The notes: a model not told the origin generated them from the sequence alone. Shown: positions 14,472 through 22,591, counted from the stretch's first letter. The stretch: 23,157 nt of DNA from Oscillospiraceae bacterium (GCA_009782405.1 WRJC01000050.1:1-23157), one strand, 5' to 3'. Program-made: numbers and translations.

Positions 14472-15466
14472 AATTTTTTCAAAATCCCCCCGAGAAGTTT
14501 CGCGCAGGCCTCTGCATCGCCCATGTCGCACATCTCGACCCCTGTGTGGATGTATCGCGTTGGTATGGAAATCGCCCCGGCTATGCTTCCCGCGCCCGCA
14601 GACTGCATCGCCGCCGTGTCCGTGCCCCCTGCGTCCATGATTTCCGATTGGTATGCAATGTTGTTTTCCTTGGCGGTCTTCATCAACAAATTCACCATTT
14701 CCCTGTGGCATATCGCCGAGCGGTCCATCAGCTTTATCGCCGCCCCTCCCCCGAGTTTTATCGCCATTGGGGCGCATTCGGGAGTGTCCCCGGTATCGGT
14801 CACGTCGACTGCTATGGAATAGTCGGGCATTATGCCCTGCGCGGCCGTCCTGGCGCCGCGAAGCCCCACTTCTTCCTGGGCGGTGAATACAAAATACAGA
14901 TCGCAGCCGTGCCCCGCGCCCTTCATGTCCATGAGAACCCGGATCAGCGCCGCGCACGCGATTTTGTCGTCGAGCTTCGAAGCGGCGATCCTGCCGTTTG
15001 AAAGTTTTATGATTTTTGGCGCCAGGGTGCAGGCATCCCCGATCTTTATCTTGGAAGCGGCATCCGCCTTGCATGTCGCGCCTATGTCCACATAAAATTT
15101 TTCGGCTTTGAAATCGCCCGGCTTTGTTTTGCCTTCGGGCACGATCACGCCGGAAAGCCCGTTTTTGAACAAGACTTCGCCGTATGCCGCAGCCGTCCAG
15201 TCTATTCCTCCCACCGGGCTTATTTTTACGAACCCATCATCGTCGATAAAAATGGCGATAAACCCTATTTCGTCCATGTGGGCGGCGACCATCGCCTTTT
15301 TCGCGCCGCTTCTGCCGCTTTTTTTCAGGGCGATGAGGTTTCCCAGCGCATCGCCGTATATCTCGTCGGCATAAGGTTCCGCCGCTTTGCGTATTGTATC
15401 CGATATATTTTCTTCGTCGCCCGAAACCGAAACGGTTTTTGTGAGTTCTTTCAATATGTTCAGCAC
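14468..15466 (-). CDS. M42 family metallopeptidase (glutamyl/deblocking aminopeptidase type)
   Basis: A cytoplasmic, usually dodecameric (TET) aminopeptidase with two metal ions. The ligands are visible in order over 332 residues: His63 in AAHMDEIGF, the bridging Asp in KLDDK (166-167), catalytic Glu198 and ligand Glu199 in TAQEEVGLRGA, Asp221 in AVDVTDTGD, and His307 in TRYIHTGVE. The start is GTG at 15466 with GGAGAGGG 9 bp upstream; no earlier in-frame ATG fits. A promoter lies at 15488-15516. The thioesterase gene overlaps its stop. M42 members vary in preference (Glu/Asp, hydrophobic or Lys termini), so substrate is not assigned. Confidence 0.93.
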   Translation of the reverse strand: MLNILKELTKTVSVSGDEENISDTIRKAAEPYADEIYGDALGNLIALKKSGRSGAKKAMVAAHMDEIGFIAIFIDDDGFVKISPVGGIDWTAAAYGEVLFKNGLSGVIVPEGKTKPGDFKAEKFYVDIGATCKADAASKIKIGDACTLAPKIIKLSNGRIAASKLDDKIACAALIRVLMDMKGAGHGCDLYFVFTAQEEVGLRGARTAAQGIMPDYSIAVDVTDTGDTPECAPMAIKLGGGAAIKLMDRSAICHREMVNLLMKTAKENNIAYQSEIMDAGGTDTAAMQSAGAGSIAGAISIPTRYIHTGVEMCDMGDAEACAKLLGGILKKL

Positions 15467-15487
15467 TGTTTTGCCCTCTCCGTGTAT

Positions 15488-15516
15488 ATTTTACGCGATA
15501 AATGTGAAATTTTCAA
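15488..15516 (-). promoter_or_regulatory. promoter of the M42 peptidase-thioesterase genes
   Basis: On the minus strand TTGAAA (15516-15511), 17-bp spacer, TAAAAT (15493-15488), ending 21 bp before GTG 15466. Confidence 0.7.
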
Positions 15517-15524
15517 ACATACTC

Positions 15525-15553
15525 TTGAAATAATTTTAAAACTCTGATATAAT
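15525..15553 (+). promoter_or_regulatory. promoter of the DUF362/ferredoxin gene
   Basis: TTGAAA (15525-15530), 17-bp spacer, TATAAT (15548-15553), with TG at 15545-15546 giving an extended -10. It is back to back with the M42 promoter; the two -35 hexamers are 8 bp apart. Confidence 0.85.
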
Positions 15554-15599
15554 TTAAGCTGCAGCGCAACAATTTTAATTTAAATGAGGAGATCTATTT

Positions 15600-16682
15600 A
15601 TGTCAACGGTAAAATTTTCTTCCATGGCTTTTTCCCGCTGGGACCAAAGCGAAACGCTCCCCGCCAAATTCAGGCGTTTGCTGGAAGGCTCCGGGCTTGC
15701 GGAAAAAATAGGCGGCAAGAGCGTCGCGATAAAGATGCACGTGGGAGCGGGAACGAGTTTCAGCACGATTCCGCCGGTATTTATCAGGATATTGGTGGAT
15801 TACGTCAAAAAATCCGGTTCGAGGTGTTTTATCACCGACCATTACATCCACGGCCGCCACCCCGAGGAACGCGGTTACACCGCTTCCAACCTCGGCTGCG
15901 AAGTGCTGGAGGGAGCCGGGTTTTTCGGCAAATATTTTTACACCCGCGAAGTCGATTTCAAAAAACTCAGGCACATCGACGTATCCGGGCTGATAGGGGA
16001 TGCCGAATTTTTGATAAACTTTTCGCACGTGAAGGGGCACGGAGCCTGCGCATTCGGCGGAGCGGTGAAGAACATCGCGATGGGTTGCGTCACCGACAGG
16101 ACGCGCGGAGAAATCCATTCGCTGGAGGGCGGCATAAAATGGGACAAGGACAAATGCACCCGCTGCGAGCAGTGCCTCCAGTCCTGCAACCACCACGCCA
16201 ACAAATTCGAAAACGGCGAATATCAGATGTTTTACCACCATTGCACTTTTTGCCAGCACTGCGTCAAGGTCTGCCCGGCCGAAGCCCTGGTGGTCACCGA
16301 CCAGAACAACGAGGATTTCAACGAGGGCATGGCCATATGCACCAAAGAAGTGCTGGACACCTTCAATCCCGGCAACCATTACCATATAAACGTGCTAACT
16401 TCGATAACCGCGCTGTGCGACTGCTGGGGGATGACCACGCCCGACCTTGTGCCGGATATTGGGATAATGGCAAGCGACGACATCGTGGCGCTCGAAAAAG
16501 CCAGCATGGACGCGATAAAATTCGAAAACCTGATCGAAACCGGCGTGCCGAAAGGCCACAGAATGGGAAATGTCGGCCACTTGTTCCAACGGCTGCACGG
16601 CAAAGACCCCTACGCCCAGCTCGAAAAGCTCGTGAAGTACGGGCTCGGCTCGACCGATTACGAGATCGAGCCCGCAGAATAG
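15600..16682 (+). CDS. DUF362 domain protein with two [4Fe-4S] ferredoxin clusters
   Basis: The 360-residue protein has an N-terminal DUF362 domain (about 1-175: VAIKMHVGAG, RCFITDHYIHGRH, LINFSHVKGHGACAFGGAVKNIAMGC) followed by two ferredoxin motifs: Cys186/189/192/196 in CTRCEQCLQSC and Cys215/218/221/225 in CTFCQHCVKVCP. A C-terminal DUF362 remainder follows (SITALCDCWG to the end). It is probably a cytoplasmic electron-transfer protein; the partner is unknown, and members are widespread in anaerobes. The second half of the first motif ends CNHH rather than CP, a small departure from the standard motif. ATG 15600 has GAGGAGA about 8 bp upstream and its own promoter. It is monocistronic, ending in a strong terminator. 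Confidence 0.92.
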   Translation: MSTVKFSSMAFSRWDQSETLPAKFRRLLEGSGLAEKIGGKSVAIKMHVGAGTSFSTIPPVFIRILVDYVKKSGSRCFITDHYIHGRHPEERGYTASNLGCEVLEGAGFFGKYFYTREVDFKKLRHIDVSGLIGDAEFLINFSHVKGHGACAFGGAVKNIAMGCVTDRTRGEIHSLEGGIKWDKDKCTRCEQCLQSCNHHANKFENGEYQMFYHHCTFCQHCVKVCPAEALVVTDQNNEDFNEGMAICTKEVLDTFNPGNHYHINVLTSITALCDCWGMTTPDLVPDIGIMASDDIVALEKASMDAIKFENLIETGVPKGHRMGNVGHLFQRLHGKDPYAQLEKLVKYGLGSTDYEIEPAE

Positions 16683-16702
16683 CGGATCCCATGAGAAAAA
16701 CG

Positions 16703-16737
16703 GCGCCGGCCCGATTTTTTGCCGGCGCTATTTTTTT
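16703..16737 (+). terminator. GC-rich intrinsic terminator, shared with ilvE
   Basis: GCGCCGGC (16703-16710) pairs with GCCGGCGC (16721-16728) and is followed by a seven-T run (16731-16737). The minus-strand reading gives the same stem followed by CGTTTTTC, so it probably ends both converging transcripts. The stem touches the ilvE stop codon at 16728-16730. Confidence 0.9.
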
Positions 16738-17825
16738 GCCGGTTGAAGTTCGAGGATCCAGTTGTATTTGTCTTCGATCGTCCCGTACTGTATGCCGGTG
16801 ATCGTATCATACAGCCGCCTGGCTATGGGCCCTATTTTGCCTCCGTTTATTTCGATTATCTCGCCATTGGAGTTTAGCGTCCCAATGGGCGAAATCACGG
16901 CTGCGGTTCCGGTGCCGAAAGCTTCGCTGAGCGTGCCGTTTTTGTCCGCTTCGATAATTTCGGACAAAGCCAGCTTGCGCTCTTCGACTGCATAGCCCCA
17001 GTCTTTCAGCAGCGCTATAACGGAATCCCTGGTGACGCCCGGCAGTATGCTTCCGTCGAGGCTCGGCGTTATGACTTTGCCGCCGATGGCAAACATGACG
17101 TTCATCGTGCCGACTTCGTCGACATATTTCCTCTCCACCCCGTCAAGCCACAAAACCTGCGTGTATCCGATTTTTTTGGCTTTGTCCTGCGCTTTGAGCG
17201 AAGCGGCGTAATTTGCGCCCGCTTTGGCGAATCCCAGCCCGCCTTTCACCGCCCTCACATACTCGTTTTCCACATAGATCTTCACAGGGTCGATGCCCTC
17301 GGGATAATATGCCCCCACAGGCGAAAGTATTATGATGAACAGGTAAGAAGACGAAGGCTTGACCCCGATGAAAGGGTCGGTGGCGATCACAAAAGGCCTG
17401 ATGTAGAGCGAGTGTTCGGGCTCGCCCGGGATCCAGTCGGAGTCGAAGCTCACAATTTGCTTTATCGCCTCGAGCGCGAATTCGGGATCGAGCTCGGGGA
17501 TGCAGAGCCTCTCGCAGGTCCAGTTCATGCGCGCCACGTTTTTCTCCGGCCTGAACAGCCGGATTTTCCCGGATGAAGTCCTGTACGCCTTGAGCCCCTC
17601 GAACAGCTCCTGCCCGTAATGGAAGACCATCGCAGCGGGCGAAAGCGATATGTTCCCATAGGGGACGATGCCGGGGTTGTTCCAGCCCTTATCTGCGCTG
17701 TATTCCATTACAAACATATGATCCGAAAAATTTTTGCCGAAAAGCATATCTTCGGGCGGCGGCTTTACTTTTGGCTGGTTTGTCTTTTCGATTTTTATAT
17801 CTTTTGCCGTTAATTTGGTTGACAT
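16728..17825 (-). CDS. ilvE: branched-chain amino acid aminotransferase
   Basis: PLP enzyme of fold type IV that interconverts Leu, Ile and Val with their 2-oxo acids using glutamate/2-oxoglutarate. The 365-residue length matches the longer, eukaryote-like BCAT subgroup rather than the E. coli type of about 310. Visible motifs are FHYGQELFEGLKAYR (68-82), FRPEKNVARMN, YIRPFVIATD, the PLP lysine Lys201 in GFAKAGANYAASLKAQ, YTQVLWLDG, and EAFGTGTAAVISPIG. ATG 17825 has GGAGGA 7 bp upstream, and the promoter gives a very short leader, so no leucine T-box or attenuator is present. It is convergent with the DUF362 gene and lies 74 bp after the epimerase gene on the same strand, but it has its own promoter. 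Confidence 0.95.
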   Translation of the reverse strand: MSTKLTAKDIKIEKTNQPKVKPPPEDMLFGKNFSDHMFVMEYSADKGWNNPGIVPYGNISLSPAAMVFHYGQELFEGLKAYRTSSGKIRLFRPEKNVARMNWTCERLCIPELDPEFALEAIKQIVSFDSDWIPGEPEHSLYIRPFVIATDPFIGVKPSSSYLFIIILSPVGAYYPEGIDPVKIYVENEYVRAVKGGLGFAKAGANYAASLKAQDKAKKIGYTQVLWLDGVERKYVDEVGTMNVMFAIGGKVITPSLDGSILPGVTRDSVIALLKDWGYAVEERKLALSEIIEADKNGTLSEAFGTGTAAVISPIGTLNSNGEIIEINGGKIGPIARRLYDTITGIQYGTIEDKYNWILELQPAKK

Positions 17826-17857
17826 GGTATTTCCTCCGTGTTATCTGTTGTCCCTCC

Positions 17858-17886
17858 ATTATACGACATTTCGGGTCGAAAGTCAA
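17858..17886 (-). promoter_or_regulatory. ilvE: promoter of ilvE
   Basis: On the minus strand TTGACT (17886-17881), 17-bp spacer, TATAAT (17863-17858). The spacer contains a small dyad TTTCG-ACC-CGAAA. The -35 begins 13 bp after the upstream epimerase stop codon. Confidence 0.85.
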
Positions 17887-17899
17887 CACATTTTTCGCA

Positions 17900-18739
17900 T
17901 TAATTTAATAATGCCCGGATAAATTCGAGGCATCTGTTCAATTTTTCGAAATCCATCCCCGTTTCCTTCATCGCCCCGCTCGCCTCGAGCGTGAACGAGC
18001 CCTTGTAATTTGTTCTTTTCAAAAAACCAGAAAGGTGCGAAAAATCGATTTCGCCTTCCCCGGGCGGCAAAACGGGGCGGAGCTTCGACCAATCCATATA
18101 ACCGCCTTTGTAATCGGCTATGTGAAAATGCGGCACGAGCCCGTTGTCCCACAAAAAGCGGGCTTCGCAAGTGGCTTTCACCATTTTGTGGAACTCGGCG
18201 TGCCGCACGTCGATTGTGAACTTCATCGCGCTCTTGTATGTTTCGTAGAGTTTTTCCATGTGAGCGAGCGCGTTGTACGTGTTGCAGACCACGTTTTCCA
18301 CCGTCAGGGTCAAATTGTATTTTCCCGCAGTTTCGAGCAGGCCGGCGTAGGCTTTTATGTTTTCGCCCATATTTTTGTCGGATGCGTGCCCGCCCCACAA
18401 GTGCAAGACGAGCAGCTTCGCGCCAAGCGAGGCGGCGAGGCGGCAATCCAGTTCGAAAATGCGCCGCGCCTCCTCCATGTCGCCGGGATTGTTTTGGCTG
18501 ATCTTGTCGCCTATGTATTTGTCCATGTGCAGGGTTTCGAAATTTATGCGGAAAGGCGCCAGAAACGAAGCGATTTTATCCGTTTTTTCCTCGTCGTTCC
18601 AAAACGGCTCCGTCATGAACTCGTAGCCGTCGCAGTCTATGCTTTCGGCGTACTTTGGTATCAGCGTGTAGTCGAAATCATTGAGCCTGCCTATTATCGT
18701 CCCCGTGGAGCACAAAATTTTGTTTTCGTTTCGGTTCAT
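17900..18739 (-). CDS. sugar phosphate isomerase/epimerase (TIM barrel)
   Basis: The last gene of the sugar operon, 279 residues, in the xylose isomerase-like TIM-barrel family that includes L-ribulose/L-xylulose-5-phosphate 3-epimerases. All superfamily metal-ligand positions can be placed: Glu148 in TLTVENVV, Asp177 and His180 in FTIDVRHAEFH, His204/His206 in VPHFHIADYKGG and Glu252 in FTLEASG. LLVLHLWGGHASDKNMGENI supplies further active-site histidines. PPGEGEIDF near the end is the typical loop before the last strand. ATG 18739 has GGGGAA 6 bp upstream. It is 32 bp downstream of the small membrane protein gene. An epimerase acting on the kinase product is the simplest role, but the substrate is inferred only from context. 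It keeps its metal site, unlike the related protein at 9239. Confidence 0.88.
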   Translation of the reverse strand: MNRNENKILCSTGTIIGRLNDFDYTLIPKYAESIDCDGYEFMTEPFWNDEEKTDKIASFLAPFRINFETLHMDKYIGDKISQNNPGDMEEARRIFELDCRLAASLGAKLLVLHLWGGHASDKNMGENIKAYAGLLETAGKYNLTLTVENVVCNTYNALAHMEKLYETYKSAMKFTIDVRHAEFHKMVKATCEARFLWDNGLVPHFHIADYKGGYMDWSKLRPVLPPGEGEIDFSHLSGFLKRTNYKGSFTLEASGAMKETGMDFEKLNRCLEFIRALLN

Positions 18740-18771
18740 AAAAATTCCCCAAAATTTTTTTCAAATCTTTA

Positions 18772-19188
18772 TCAATCTTTTCTGTATATGTCGTTCATCT
18801 GTATCATATGTTCGCCGGTCAGCCCGTATTCTTCCGCCACTGCGGAAAACATCGCCACTTTTTGTTCTTCGGTCAAAACGGGCAAAGTCACGGTCACGCT
18901 GTCCCCGAGATATATTTCCTTTTCGTCTTCGCCAGTCAGGCTCTCTTTGTAGGGGATGGAACCCTTTTCTATTTTCAGGACTTTGGTTCCCGCCGCCGTC
19001 TCGATGACGCTTTTTATCCCGTCCAAGTCGGATTCGGCTATTTCCATGGCCATATGGCATTTGAACAAAGTGATGTTTGGCTCATATATTTTGTTTCTTT
19101 TCAGCAGTTTCGCCGCCGCGAAGATTCCGACGGCAAGCGCGGCCACGACGGCGACTGCAATAAATATTATCCTGCTTTTTTTGTTCAC
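18772..19188 (-). CDS. small membrane-anchored protein, SecD/SecF-periplasmic-domain-like
   Basis: Not assigned to a named family. The 138-residue product has a short basic N-terminus, one membrane helix (about 7-29) and an extracytoplasmic domain of about 105 residues. The domain pattern, a beta strand, a helix IAESDLDGIKSVIETAAG, strands with DSVTVTLPVL and then LTEEQKVAMFSAVAEEYGLT, resembles from memory the ferredoxin-like P1 domain of SecD/SecF proteins in Clostridia. The other membrane helices are absent. The start is GTG 19188 with AAAGGACC about 7 bp upstream. It sits between the isomerase gene (21 bp) and the epimerase gene (32 bp) and is presumably co-transcribed. Its place in a sugar operon is unexplained. 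The coding call is good; the structural comparison is tentative. Confidence 0.75.
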   Translation of the reverse strand: MNKKSRIIFIAVAVVAALAVGIFAAAKLLKRNKIYEPNITLFKCHMAMEIAESDLDGIKSVIETAAGTKVLKIEKGSIPYKESLTGEDEKEIYLGDSVTVTLPVLTEEQKVAMFSAVAEEYGLTGEHMIQMNDIYRKD

Positions 19189-19209
19189 TTACGGTCCTTT
19201 CCCGAAATT

Positions 19210-20709
19210 TCAAAACGGATTTTCGGTTTTGTACAAAATGCCCTTGGGTTGATTGTAGTTTATGTCGGTCACTCCGATGAGCTTCAGAAGCTCAAACAGG
19301 TATTTGCCGCATTTGGCAAAACCCACTCCGCTGTGGTGGGGGAACTGCTTCTGGATCAGCACGTGCCGGTAGAACCTCGCCATTTCCTTGACTGCTATCA
19401 CCCCTATACCCCCAAACGATTTGGAAGGGATTTCGAGGGTTTCGCCCTGGGCGATGTATGAGCGCAAGAGGCCGTCTTTGGAACTTTGCAGCCTAAACAG
19501 GGTTATATCGGAAGCTGCGATGTCGCCTTCGAGCGCCCCCCTTGACATATACGGCTCGCTGTCGGGCTCGAGCAGGCGCTTCATGATCAGCTGGTGGGTG
19601 AGCGCGCTCGATTTCAGCCGGCATACCGGGGTGTTCCCGCAGTGGAATCCCATGAACAAGTCGTTTGGCGCATAATCTTTCGCAAGGCTTTTGTGGGCCT
19701 CGTACAAATCGGTTGGCACCGTGTTGTTTATGTCTAACAGGGTCACGCTCTCGCCGGTTATGGCTGTGAGTATGTATTCGGTGAGCGCCCCGTAAATATC
19801 CGTCTCGCAGGCTATCGGTATCCCCTTTGACGCAAATCTCGAATTTACGTAACAGGGCACAAAGTGGAACATGGTCTGGAATGCGGGCCAGCACTTGTTG
19901 GCAAAAGCCACATAGCTTGAAGCGCCGAGATTTTTTTCCTTCCAATCTTCCAGGGTGAGCTCGTACTGGGCGAGGTTTGGTATCACCTTCGGGAAATGGC
20001 AGACGCTGTTTTTAAGGTCTTCCTCTATTTCCTTGATTTTATCGGGCAGGCGCTTGTCGTCGGAGTGTTTGTTGTACGCCTCGAACAAATCGAGCTCGCT
20101 GTTTTCCTGCACTTCGACGCCCAAATCGTAAAGGGGCGCGATCGGCGCGTTGCAGGCCAAAAAGTCGAATGGCCTCGGCCCGAAAGCGATTATTTTTAGC
20201 CCCTTGACGCCGAGATATGCCCTTGCGACAATTTCGAATTCCGCTATCATGCAGGCCACTTCGCAGGCATTTCCCACGGGATATTCGGGGATATACACAT
20301 TCAACCCGCGCAGCGCGAGATTGTACGACATGGAGAGCATCCCGCAATACGCGTCGCCCCTCTCGCTGCTCAGCACATCCGTCGATTCCTCCGCCGCCCC
20401 CACGAACATCGCCGGGCCGGCGAATTTTTGCGCGAGCATGGTTTCCGGCCCTTCGGGCCCGAAATTGCCCAGAAACACCACGAGCGCATTCACTTTGTTT
20501 TCATTAAGGTCGGATATCGCCTTCATCGCGTCGTTTTCGTTTTCCACGATTATTTTGCAATTATGGATTTTCACGCCCTTTTCGCCAAGGGATTTAACCA
20601 CCGCTTCCCTTCTTTTTTCGCTGAGCGTCGAAACGAAGCAGTCGCGGCTCACCGCCACTATCCCGAGTTTCACGGCCGGGATGTTCTTTGTGCTGATTTT
20701 AAATGACAT
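19210..20709 (-). CDS. L-fucose/L-arabinose isomerase superfamily protein
   Basis: A probable aldose-ketose isomerase acting on a fucose/arabinose-type sugar. The 499-residue length is close to AraA (about 500) and shorter than FucI (about 590). Active-site spacing points to FucI: Glu302 in IACETDIYG and Asp326 in LLDINN are 24 residues apart, like Glu337 and Asp361 of E. coli FucI as I remember them, and His458/His459 in QFPHHSG can supply the third metal ligand. Conserved FucI-like text includes YPVGNACEVACM, GPRPFDFLACNAP and MGFHCGNTPVC. ATG 20709 is chosen because GGAGG lies 8 bp upstream, overlapping a TTG at 20724 that cannot be the start. It follows the AraB-like kinase gene by 34 bp. 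L-fucose, D-arabinose and L-arabinose are candidate substrates. Confidence 0.87.
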   Translation of the reverse strand: MSFKISTKNIPAVKLGIVAVSRDCFVSTLSEKRREAVVKSLGEKGVKIHNCKIIVENENDAMKAISDLNENKVNALVVFLGNFGPEGPETMLAQKFAGPAMFVGAAEESTDVLSSERGDAYCGMLSMSYNLALRGLNVYIPEYPVGNACEVACMIAEFEIVARAYLGVKGLKIIAFGPRPFDFLACNAPIAPLYDLGVEVQENSELDLFEAYNKHSDDKRLPDKIKEIEEDLKNSVCHFPKVIPNLAQYELTLEDWKEKNLGASSYVAFANKCWPAFQTMFHFVPCYVNSRFASKGIPIACETDIYGALTEYILTAITGESVTLLDINNTVPTDLYEAHKSLAKDYAPNDLFMGFHCGNTPVCRLKSSALTHQLIMKRLLEPDSEPYMSRGALEGDIAASDITLFRLQSSKDGLLRSYIAQGETLEIPSKSFGGIGVIAVKEMARFYRHVLIQKQFPHHSGVGFAKCGKYLFELLKLIGVTDINYNQPKGILYKTENPF

Positions 20710-20743
20710 ATTGTTTTCCTCCAAAAATTATTTTTGTTTTTTG

Positions 20744-22387
20744 TTATTGTTTGTTCGATTTGATTTCTTTGAGCCTTTTCATCACGTCGTTTTGGCCCCT
20801 GCCGAAATAGTCGTGCAGGATTTTGTACTCGGCGTACAGCTTTTCGTAAATTTTCGCGTTTTCGGGATTAGGGGTGTAAACCCTGTCGGACAGCGATCCC
20901 ATCGCCCGCGATGCTTCGCCTATCGTGTCATAGCCGCCTTTTTGGCCGCCCGCCGCCACCGCGCCGAATATAGCCGAGCCTAAGGCGGGGGCTTGCGCCG
21001 AACCCGCTATCTTGATTGGCAGGTTTATCACGTCGGCGTAAACCTGCATCGTCCGCGGGTCTTTTTCGGCGATTCCGCCCGCCGCGAAAACGCGCTTCAC
21101 TTCTATGTTGTTTTGCCTGAAGGTTTCGAAGATCATCTTCGTGCCGTATGCGGTGGCCTCGACGAGCGCTTTGTACATTTCCTCGGGTTTGGTCAACAGC
21201 GTCATGCCGAGAAACATCCCGGTCAGATCTATGTCGACCAACACAGACCTGTTGCCATTCCACCAGTCGAGCGCGATGAGCCCCGACTCGCCCGGCTTTA
21301 TTTCGCCCGCTTTTTTGGATATATACGCGATTTTGTTTTCCTCGTCCCCTCCGACGAAATTCTCGGCGAACCACGCGAAATGGTCGCCGACGCAGGATTG
21401 CCCCGCTTCATAGCCGTAAAAGCCCGGAAGTATTCCGTCCTCGACGACCCCGCACATTCCCGGGACGATCTTTTCGCGGCTGCCCAGCAGCATATGGCAG
21501 GTCGATGTGCCCATGATCATCAGCATGTCGCCCTCTTCGGATATCCCCACTGCGGGCACTGTGACGTGCGCATCCACGTTGCCCACCGCGACCGCCGCGC
21601 CTTCGCAGAGCCCGTAGCGCTCTGCCGCTTCTTTTGTAACTCCGCCCGCTTTTGAACCGATCGGGCTGACCGGGCAATTCAATTTGTCCTCGACCACATT
21701 TTTTAGCTTCGGGTCAAGCGCCGCGAAAAATTCCCTTGATGGGTATCCCTCGCGCTTGTGCCACATCGCCTTGTATCCCGCAGTGCAGGAATTTCTGGTC
21801 TGGACCCCGGTAAGCTGCCAGATTATCCAGTCTGTCGCCTCGATGAAATAGGCCGCTTCGGAATATATTTCCGGCGCTTCTTCGCAAACTTGGAAAATTT
21901 TGGCGAAGAGCCATTCGCTCGATATTTTGCCGCCGTATCTGGATAGCCAGGCTTCGCCGCGCTTTTGGGCGGTTTCGTTGATTTGCGTGGCGTATTTCTG
22001 GGCGGCGTGGTGTTTCCAGAGCTTGACGTAGGCGTGGGGGTTTTCTTTGTGTTTTTCCTCGAAGCAAAGCGGGCGGCCGTTTTTGTCCACGGGCAAGACC
22101 GTGCAGGCGGTGAAGTCTATGCCCAGCCCGATTATGTCGGCGGGGTCGATTTTTGCCTCTGCGATCACGGATTTCACGACTGTCCCAAACGAGTCCAAAT
22201 AGTCCTGCGGGTGCTGCAGGGCGTAGTCCGGCGGCAGCTTTTTGCCCGAATAAACCATCGTCTCGTCTATGACCGCGTGTTTGTAAGCATCCGAAACGGT
22301 GGCTATCTCCTCCCCGGTGGCGACGTCCACGAGCAGCGCGCGCGCGGAAAGCGTCCCAAAATCCACGCCTATCGAATATTTTGCCAT
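20744..22387 (-). CDS. araB: ribulokinase-type FGGY carbohydrate kinase
   Basis: Phosphorylates a ketose, classically L-ribulose to L-ribulose-5-phosphate. The 547-residue FGGY kinase has the N-terminal phosphate loop [12 protein letters not shown], the ribulokinase-specific stretches [40 protein letters not shown] and [10 protein letters not shown], the catalytic Asp272 in [17 protein letters not shown] (293-299), and the C-terminal ATP-domain motif [20 protein letters not shown]. Length and the GTSTCHM segment favour AraB over xylulokinase or fuculokinase. ATG 22387 has AGAGG about 10 bp upstream. It is the first gene of the operon, 57 bp from the promoter. In this context it may phosphorylate the product of the adjacent FucI-like isomerase, so D-ribulose or L-fuculose cannot be excluded. 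Confidence 0.9.
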   Translation of the reverse strand: MAKYSIGVDFGTLSARALLVDVATGEEIATVSDAYKHAVIDETMVYSGKKLPPDYALQHPQDYLDSFGTVVKSVIAEAKIDPADIIGLGIDFTACTVLPVDKNGRPLCFEEKHKENPHAYVKLWKHHAAQKYATQINETAQKRGEAWLSRYGGKISSEWLFAKIFQVCEEAPEIYSEAAYFIEATDWIIWQLTGVQTRNSCTAGYKAMWHKREGYPSREFFAALDPKLKNVVEDKLNCPVSPIGSKAGGVTKEAAERYGLCEGAAVAVGNVDAHVTVPAVGISEEGDMLMIMGTSTCHMLLGSREKIVPGMCGVVEDGILPGFYGYEAGQSCVGDHFAWFAENFVGGDEENKIAYISKKAGEIKPGESGLIALDWWNGNRSVLVDIDLTGMFLGMTLLTKPEEMYKALVEATAYGTKMIFETFRQNNIEVKRVFAAGGIAEKDPRTMQVYADVINLPIKIAGSAQAPALGSAIFGAVAAGGQKGGYDTIGEASRAMGSLSDRVYTPNPENAKIYEKLYAEYKILHDYFGRGQNDVMKRLKEIKSNKQ

Positions 22388-22443
22388 ATGCGAAAAACCT
22401 CTTTTCTTTTTGCAATTTAAACCGGATTGAACCAGATACGAAG

Positions 22444-22472
22444 ATTATATCACATATATGCGATTATGGCAA
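22444..22472 (-). promoter_or_regulatory. promoter of the araB-isomerase-epimerase operon
   Basis: On the minus strand TTGCCA (22472-22467), 17-bp spacer, TATAAT (22449-22444), with TGA before the -10 making an extended -10. The leader is about 50 nt. No other convincing promoter is seen down to 17900. Confidence 0.8.
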
Positions 22473-22486
22473 TATGTTTTTTGTAA

Positions 22487-22517
22487 AATATTATAATATT
22501 CATAGTTTTCGCGAAAA
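22487..22517. promoter_or_regulatory. two palindromes upstream of the sugar operon promoter
   Basis: AATATTATAATATT (22487-22500, 14 bp) and TTTTCGCGAAAA (22506-22517, 12 bp) are perfect palindromes lying 14 and 33 bp upstream of the -35. They are candidate activator or repressor sites. No regulator gene is in the window. The remainder of the 22388-22677 gap is AT-rich and holds only the promoter and the hairpin at 22561-22591. Confidence 0.5.
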
Positions 22518-22560
22518 AAGGATAAAAAACCCAAAAAACTAATGCTTGGAACATAATATC

Positions 22561-22591
22561 GAGGTTTGGCATCATTTTGATACCAAACCTC
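22561..22591. repeat. long hairpin without T-run, 3' of the Uma2 gene
   Basis: GAGGTTTGG (22561-22569) pairs with CCAAACCTC (22583-22591). After one C/A mismatch, ATCA pairs with TGAT around a TTT loop, giving 13 of 14 paired positions. Neither strand shows a proper T-run directly after it, so it is an imperfect terminator at best; an RNA-stability or REP-like role is possible. Confidence 0.55.

Noticed and set aside
14472..15074. Upstream extension of the thioesterase frame.
   Set aside because: It overlaps the M42 peptidase motifs in another frame and is Arg/Gly/His-rich; ATG 14471 begins the recognisable thioesterase fold.
15584..16801. A 405-residue plus-strand frame over the DUF362 gene.
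   Set aside because: It is Arg/Pro-rich, out of frame with the clear ferredoxin motifs, and runs through the terminator at 16703-16737.
17826..17899. Considered a leucine T-box or attenuator before ilvE.
   Set aside because: The promoter leaves a leader of only about 25 nt, too short for a T-box; no leader peptide is seen.
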